DNA from: Effrenium voratum
Lineage: Eukaryota > Sar > Dinophyceae > Suessiales > Symbiodiniaceae
Assembly: GCA_963377175.1 (NCBI GenBank)
Contig: CAUJNA010003497.1
Coordinates: forward strand, 70,001-134,000
DNA: 64,000 nucleotides
Direction of reading: 5' to 3'
Shown: piece by piece, positions 58,770 through 64,000 of the stretch
Numbering within the stretch: position 1 is the stretch's first letter
How the letters are laid out: the number at the start of each line of letters is the position of its first letter
Notes under the pieces: generated by a model
Database searches by the model: none
What the model was told of the DNA's origin: nothing
Seen by the model: only the letters and a program-made list of their open reading frames with translations
Position numbers and translations under genes: made by a program

Positions 58770-60937
58770 CTTTCCGGATTCCGGTCGATGGAGAGACGCG
58801 TGTGCGCGCGTGAAGGCGTGTGGGTCTTGGTTTGCTTACCTGCTGTTTTGTTGAAGGGCAACGACCGGACCGCTTCAATTTCAAGGGCCTGTTTTGAGAC
58901 CCGGATCTGCCCTCAACAAATCCAAATTGGATCAGCTCATTTTCGTGTCGACTCCACGAACGGAATCCAGCGGGCAACTGGAACTCCACACTTATTTCAG
59001 CAGTGCCCCCCCCAACTCAAAACTTGTAATGTGGTCCATATATCATGGTACAATATAAACAGAAACAAACATCAAACAGGCGGAGTTTCGAGAATGGCGG
59101 CGCAACTATTAAATGTTCATGGCCTGTTCGATTTTTATTGGGTGGCGTGCCATTTAAGAGGAGCTCCGGATCACTTTTTCGGGAAGCTGCCAATGAACTT
59201 CCTCCAAATTGTCAGCGTCCCTCTAATTGGTGGAATTGATTCGTTCTGGCTTCCCATCTACCCTCTAGAAGAACCAGGGGTTCAAACCCCCAAACCACCA
59301 ATCCAAACCACCAATCAAGAGGAACCTGAAAATTGCTTACTCTGAAATGGACATTGGAGCGTCCCCAGATTCGAAAAGGGCCTTGAAGCTGGCATGTTGT
59401 CAAGCAACTAACTTGTCGTAGGATTCATCATTTTGGCAAAGACCCCTTGTCCAAAGTCCAGCTGCCCGAGGGGGCCGCGAAAAAAGAAAGAAAGAAAGAA
59501 ACAACAACATGTTGAACAAGAAGACGCCAAGTTGAAACAGCGGAGTCCAGCTGATGCATCAACCCCTCCTGATCGATTTTCTTGCAATCCCCAGGCCGTG
59601 CTTTGAACCAATCACCACAAGTCAGACTGCCAATTGTGCATCCGTGAAATAAGGCAATCCTCTTCGGTTGTTTGACGAACTCCTCACCAACGGACCAGTA
59701 GGTAGCATCCGATTGCGGAACCCATTTGAGTGTGTCTTCTTGTTGAGGGTAGCCATTTTTGTTTGGTTTTACAAGAACCATGAGGAGAACCACCGATTTG
59801 GGAGGTCCCCTAACACAAAAGACATACCCATTTGTTCAGACTCAGTTCGGGTCACCCAACTTTCACCGGTGCCCTGGATAACCGAAAACTCGCCAAAAGT
59901 CGAAGGTGTGTTTAGTTGCGGAAACACCCGTATCTGCTCAAGCCTTTCCCAAAAACTGCCTCAAAAGAACTTGCATGGAACAATGTCTATTCACTACAGT
60001 GGTTTGCATTGAAGTGCCATACTTGTCCTCGCTTGTTTGGCGGAAACAAACAAGGTGGGCTATTTAGCAGCTGGCAAGCCTTGCGAAAAGACAAACAAAC
60101 TGATGTACAATGTGAACATATCCGAGCTTAAACGTGTTGCGAGCCCAACAATACAAAACAACATCGAAGGAGACCCCAGGCAAGAGCGAAACAAGAAAAC
60201 AACTATACTCGAGCAGTGTCTGCTTCCGCGCAACGCGGCAAGCCTAATCTCCTCATCGTTGCTTTGCTTGGCCTGCCAAAGCAGCAACATTCTGGCAAGG
60301 CCAACAAACTATGTGCCTGATCAGCATGACATGTACCAAGCTTCAGATGTGTAGAAAAGCCTACCTTGATTGCATGCATCACTTGTTTTGCACTTCCCAT
60401 ATGTTCTTAAGGTAAACAACATATGTTAAGACACAAGTCAATACGCCAATACGCCAAGCAAGATCATTGTCTTGGCACCAGTGGCATTTTTGTCCACACA
60501 CCGGCAGTCCTGCACATGAATACTTCGCTCACAGGCAAGTAGATGTGAGATTATGCAGGATGCAGCCGAGTGCATTTTTTCGCACGTGCCCTTTTCACCA
60601 GGACGTGTGATCTGGTGAGTGGCTGGTGCCTGGTGTCTGCAAACAAATCAATAGTATGTCCAACACCAGAAACAAGACTGGGCTGCCCTCAGATCCCCTG
60701 CTAAAGGTCAAATTGTTTGTGGGTTAACTGGAAACCCCCACTAAATCCTAAACAACTACAAAGCTAAGGGGATGGCTGGGAGCCACCAATAGTATCCTCG
60801 TTTCACCCCAAGTCAGTCGCCTTTTTGAAAATCGGGTGGCACACAAACTGCTTGGCAGAGAATTGCTCACGTATTGCCAAAAAAGGTCCCTGAAGCTTGG
60901 GAAGTGACCTGAAATTGAAGAGCATCGTCTCCCACAC
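58770..60937. other. Gene-poor DNA, possible exon at 59.6 kb
   Basis: One minus reading (about 59745-59590: DTLKWVPQSDATYWSVGEEF VKQPKRIALFHGC) is protein-like, but its borders are unclear. Could belong to the EF-hand-like gene or be chance. Nothing else is recognised. Confidence 0.35.
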
Positions 60938-61077
60938 ATGAGTCACAATCAAAACCTGGTACAAAAATGGTGAACCCAAAACCATGTAAGGAATTAAGAA
61001 GGCGGCTGCAACTATTTCTGGCTGGGGCTGCCCCTTTCTAACCTTCATCTACCCGGGTTTTGATTGTGGCTCACATG
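60938..61077 (+). repeat. Dispersed repeat, copy 2 of 2
   Basis: Counterpart of 51493-51635 (see there). Confidence 0.8.
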
Positions 61078-62290
61078 TCGACTCTCAGCTGCGTACATAA
61101 TTTGCGGGAGAATGGCACTGTGAGCAATACGGTCGCATGCATGGGCATTTGGAGCCCTCTGTTCGCTGTCCTCTTGGGACTTCCGAATGAAATCAGGCTG
61201 CCTTATTCGTTCGTAAAAAGGCAAAAGGCGGCCATGTGCGGAAGCTCAGGCATGCCGCAAGAATCAGAAACTGGGGCTTGATACCGGCAGAAGGAACCAC
61301 ACCTAAGCGACCCAAACCCAGATTCAACTCCAGGCTGGGGATTCGGATGCGTCACAGTAATGACGCCGGGGAAGGACATCCGTGGGCCAAATCATACTCA
61401 GAAATTGGACATATGGAACCTGCAAGAAGTGTAACTTCGTAGCCCGTTGAAATATGCCCAGGTCCTCTCCACGGAAAATGGGTCTGTCCTTTGTTTTTTC
61501 CCTTTCGGGGGGGGTGGTCTAAAGGGAACACAACAGGAAATCCTTGCCATTTTGACCCAGGTGACCAGTCATGGCCGTTGCTTTTCAAGGACCAACACAC
61601 CACTTCCGATCGAGTGTGTTGTCCAAAAGACAACGGTCGCCTTCAATTTTTTGCTTTTCGCTCAAATGGAAACCCAACTTATTGTGCTCAGTAGGGAATG
61701 AGGGAATGAACCCAGGGGTCCAGTTGGATGCCTCCAGGCCCAGCATAGAGAGGAAGGTCTCGGGCCGACCTGAGGTGACCCACATGACGCCACTCAGCGG
61801 CTGAGGAGTTTTACCAGGTCCCTCACCAGAACTCCGGGTGAGGGGGATGCTCCAGAACGGCTCCCTTCCACCAACTCCGGAGGGGGATGCTTTTGAATCG
61901 CCTCTTTAAAAAAACAAAGATTTGAGCTCCGGAACGGCTCCCTTCCACCAGCTATGGACTGCTTTACACCATCGAGACACCCACTTTCGACCTGCGTGCT
62001 GAGCGAACTTGTCGGTGCCGGGAGAGGGGAGGTAAAAACCTTCCAGATTTATGATTTGTGATTCTTGCACTGGCGGACTGGCAATTCAAAGGAAAACCAT
62101 CTAACTTTAGCAACCACCCATATCTGAGGTGAGAGCCAGGCTTCGTGTTTAATGGACTGAGGGCTCGGTTAAAGGGACGTCCATTGGAAAAGGGCCCAGA
62201 AAAAATAATAACAAGACAGAGCCCACGAATTCGAATGCACATCACTTTGCGCAAACCCAAGAAAATAATTAGAGAGCACATTTTTCGGTA
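61078..62290. other. No gene recognised
   Basis: CTCCGGAACGGCTCCCTTCC recurs twice (about 61850 and 61930). A minus reading at about 61790-61710 (MWVTSGRPETFLSMLGLEAS) might be an exon but is unsupported otherwise. Confidence 0.4.
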
Positions 62291-63315
62291 TGAGCCAATG
62301 GGGCTCGTGTGCAAACTATGTTTTTCAGCCTGTAAAACTGTACTTTGCTCCACTTGTTGCTACAAAAATACGATTTTCAACCTGGAGCTGGACACCTGCG
62401 CTTCGCTCGCTAAACGTTCACTACAAAGATGCGATTTTCCAGCCGGAGCTGGAAAACTGTACTTCGGGCACTAGACTTGCGCTACACAGCTGCGATTGTC
62501 CAGCTAGAGCTGAAAACTTGTACCCTGCGTACTAGCTTGTACGAGGAAGGTTGCGATTTTCGAGCTGGAGCTCAAAACCTGTACTTCGCGTACTATACTT
62601 GCGCTTCAAAGTTGCGATCTTCCAGCCAGAGCTGTTTTCTTGTAATTCACGTACTATACTTGTGCTACAAAGTTGTGATTTTCCAGCTAGTGCTGGAAAC
62701 CTGCACTTCGCGCACTAGACTTGTGCTTCAAAGTTGCGATCGCGCGCTATACTGGGGCACAAAGTTGCAATTTGCCATCTAGAGCTGGAAGCCGGTACTT
62801 CGCGCGCCAGACTTGTACTACAAAAGTTGCGATTCTCTACTTCGCGTACTAGACTTGTACTACAGAGTCGCAATTTACCAGCTGGAGCTGGAAACCTGTA
62901 CTTCGCGCACCTAGACTTGTACTACAAAGTCGCGATTTTCCAGCTAGAGCTAGAAACCTGTACTTCGCGTACTAGTCTTGTACAACAAAGTCGCGATTTT
63001 CCAGCTGGAGCTGGAGACCGGCACTTCGTGCACTAGACTTGTCAAAGTTACGATTTTCCAGCTATAGAGCTGGAAACCTGTACTTCGTGCGGTAGGCTTG
63101 TGCTACAAGGTTGCGATTTTCCAGCTAGAGCTGGACTTCGCGTACCTGTGCTTCGCGTACTAGACTTGTACTACAATGGCGCGATTTTCCAGCTAGAGCT
63201 AGAAACCTGTACTTCGCGTGCTAGACTTGTACTACGATTTTCCAGCTAGAGCTAGAAACCTGTACTTCGCGCGGTATACTTGTGCTACAAAGTTGCGATT
63301 TTCCAGCGCGTGCTA
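62290..63315 (+). repeat. About 60 bp minisatellite with palindromic core
   Basis: About 16 diverged copies of a unit containing GCGATTTTCCAGCTAGAGCT, GGAAACCTGTACTTCGCG and TACTAGACTTGTACTACAAAG. The core TTCCAGCTNGAGCTGGAA is nearly self-complementary, so each unit could form a hairpin. Frames (117, 109 and 100 codons) are repeat products. Confidence 0.9.
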
Positions 63316-63324
63316 GGCTTCTCA

Positions 63325-64000
63325 GCGGCACGTCTGAGCACAACTTCTGATTGAGACTTCTGAGCGACACTTTTGAGCGACACCTGATCAACACTTCTGA
63401 ACCACACTGTTTCTGATCGACACTTCTAAGCAACATTTATGAGCGACACTTCTTCTGATCGACTTTTCTGAGCAACACTTCTGATCGACACTTCTGAGCA
63501 ACACTCTTGATCCGCACTTCTGATCGACGCTTCTGATCGACAGTTTGAGCAACACTTCGGAGCAACACTTCTGATCGACACTTCTGAGCAACACTTCTGA
63601 CCAACACTTCTGATCCACACTGCTGAATTGACACTTCTGAGCGACACTTCGGAGCACCGCTTTTGAGCAAGACTTCTGATCGACACTTCGGATGACACTT
63701 CGGAGTTACACTTCTGAGCGACACTTCCAACACTTCTGATCCACACTGCTCATCGACACTTCTGAGCGAAACTGCAGAATTGACACTCTGAGCGACACTG
63801 CTGAGCAACACTTCAGGCTGACACTTCTGCGCGACATTTCCGAAGCATTTCTGATCGACACTTCGGAGTTACACTTCTGGTCGACACTTCTGATCCAGAC
63901 TTGGATTCACACTTGTGATCCACACTTCTGATCGAAAGTTTTGAGCATCTGGTCAACACTTCTGATCCACATTGCTCATCGACACTTCTGAGCGGCACTT
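63325..64000 (+). repeat. GAGCGACACTTCTGATCGAC minisatellite
   Basis: More than 30 short modules (ACACTTCTGA plus TCGAC, TCCAC, GCAAC or GCGAC) with period about 18-22 bp, running to the window end and probably beyond it. The Arg/Ser/Val/Cys-rich minus frames are repeat products. Confidence 0.9.

Noticed and set aside
63325..64000. CRISPR-like regular short repeats
   Set aside because: Repeat and spacer are not distinct, spacers are a few bases, and the setting is eukaryotic; this is a minisatellite.

Overview
The window looks like nuclear DNA of a dinoflagellate, most likely close to Symbiodiniaceae (the rank is inference). The evidence is: 15 nt identical to the 3' end of the dinoflagellate spliced leader at 44115-44129; degenerate TTTAGGG-type repeats; a broken cox1 of dinoflagellate/apicomplexan type; sparse exon fragments with GC/GA-type donors and AG|G acceptors; and two decayed retrotransposons whose domain sets resemble those common in dinoflagellate genomes. 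No complete host gene and no rRNA or tRNA gene could be supported. Most open frames are shadows or lie in simple repeats.

Layout. 1-7.1 kb: mixed-composition DNA without a recognisable gene, holding a 2.2 kb CCTAAA-rich satellite (3.8-6.0 kb) with an internal inversion and short related repeats on both sides. 7.1-20.0 kb: a very AT-rich island with a 1.85 kb (TGTA)n array, polypurine arrays, palindromic CGAAATAT-type repeats, a cox1 pseudogene (minus, 16.75-17.7 kb) and an unrecognised broken gene (minus, 17.9-18.3 kb). Strand composition is strongly skewed there and changes sign along the island. 20.0-22.5 kb: about 2.5 tandem copies of a 1 kb unit.

24,416-32,001: an LTR retrotransposon of Ty1/copia type on the minus strand. 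It has 161/154 bp LTRs (TGCAAT...ATTGCA), a 5 bp target duplication GCTTC, and decayed gag, protease, integrase, RT and RNase H, with an apparent internal inversion at about 29.1-29.7 kb.

35.4-44.15 kb: a tyrosine-recombinase (DIRS-like) retroelement on the minus strand. Reading 5' to 3' it carries: spliced-leader relic, N-terminal region, tyrosine recombinase, Cys/His zinc-binding module, a CX5R phosphatase-like domain, a gag-like ORF, a methyltransferase-like domain, RT with YFDD, RNase H, and finally a pair of 170 bp direct repeats. The recombinase lies upstream of gag, unlike textbook DIRS order, which makes this the most interesting object here.

44-64 kb: gene-poor DNA with a protein kinase fragment (46.1-46.55 kb, minus), two EF-hand-like exons (56.9 and 58.7 kb, minus), a 1 kb GT/GGGTGC array (47.3-48.3 kb), TTCAAAGGTGG-type repeats (54 kb), dispersed intron-like repeats, and two minisatellites at the right end (62.3-64 kb). 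Frameshifts are common in the coding remnants; some could be assembly errors rather than decay.
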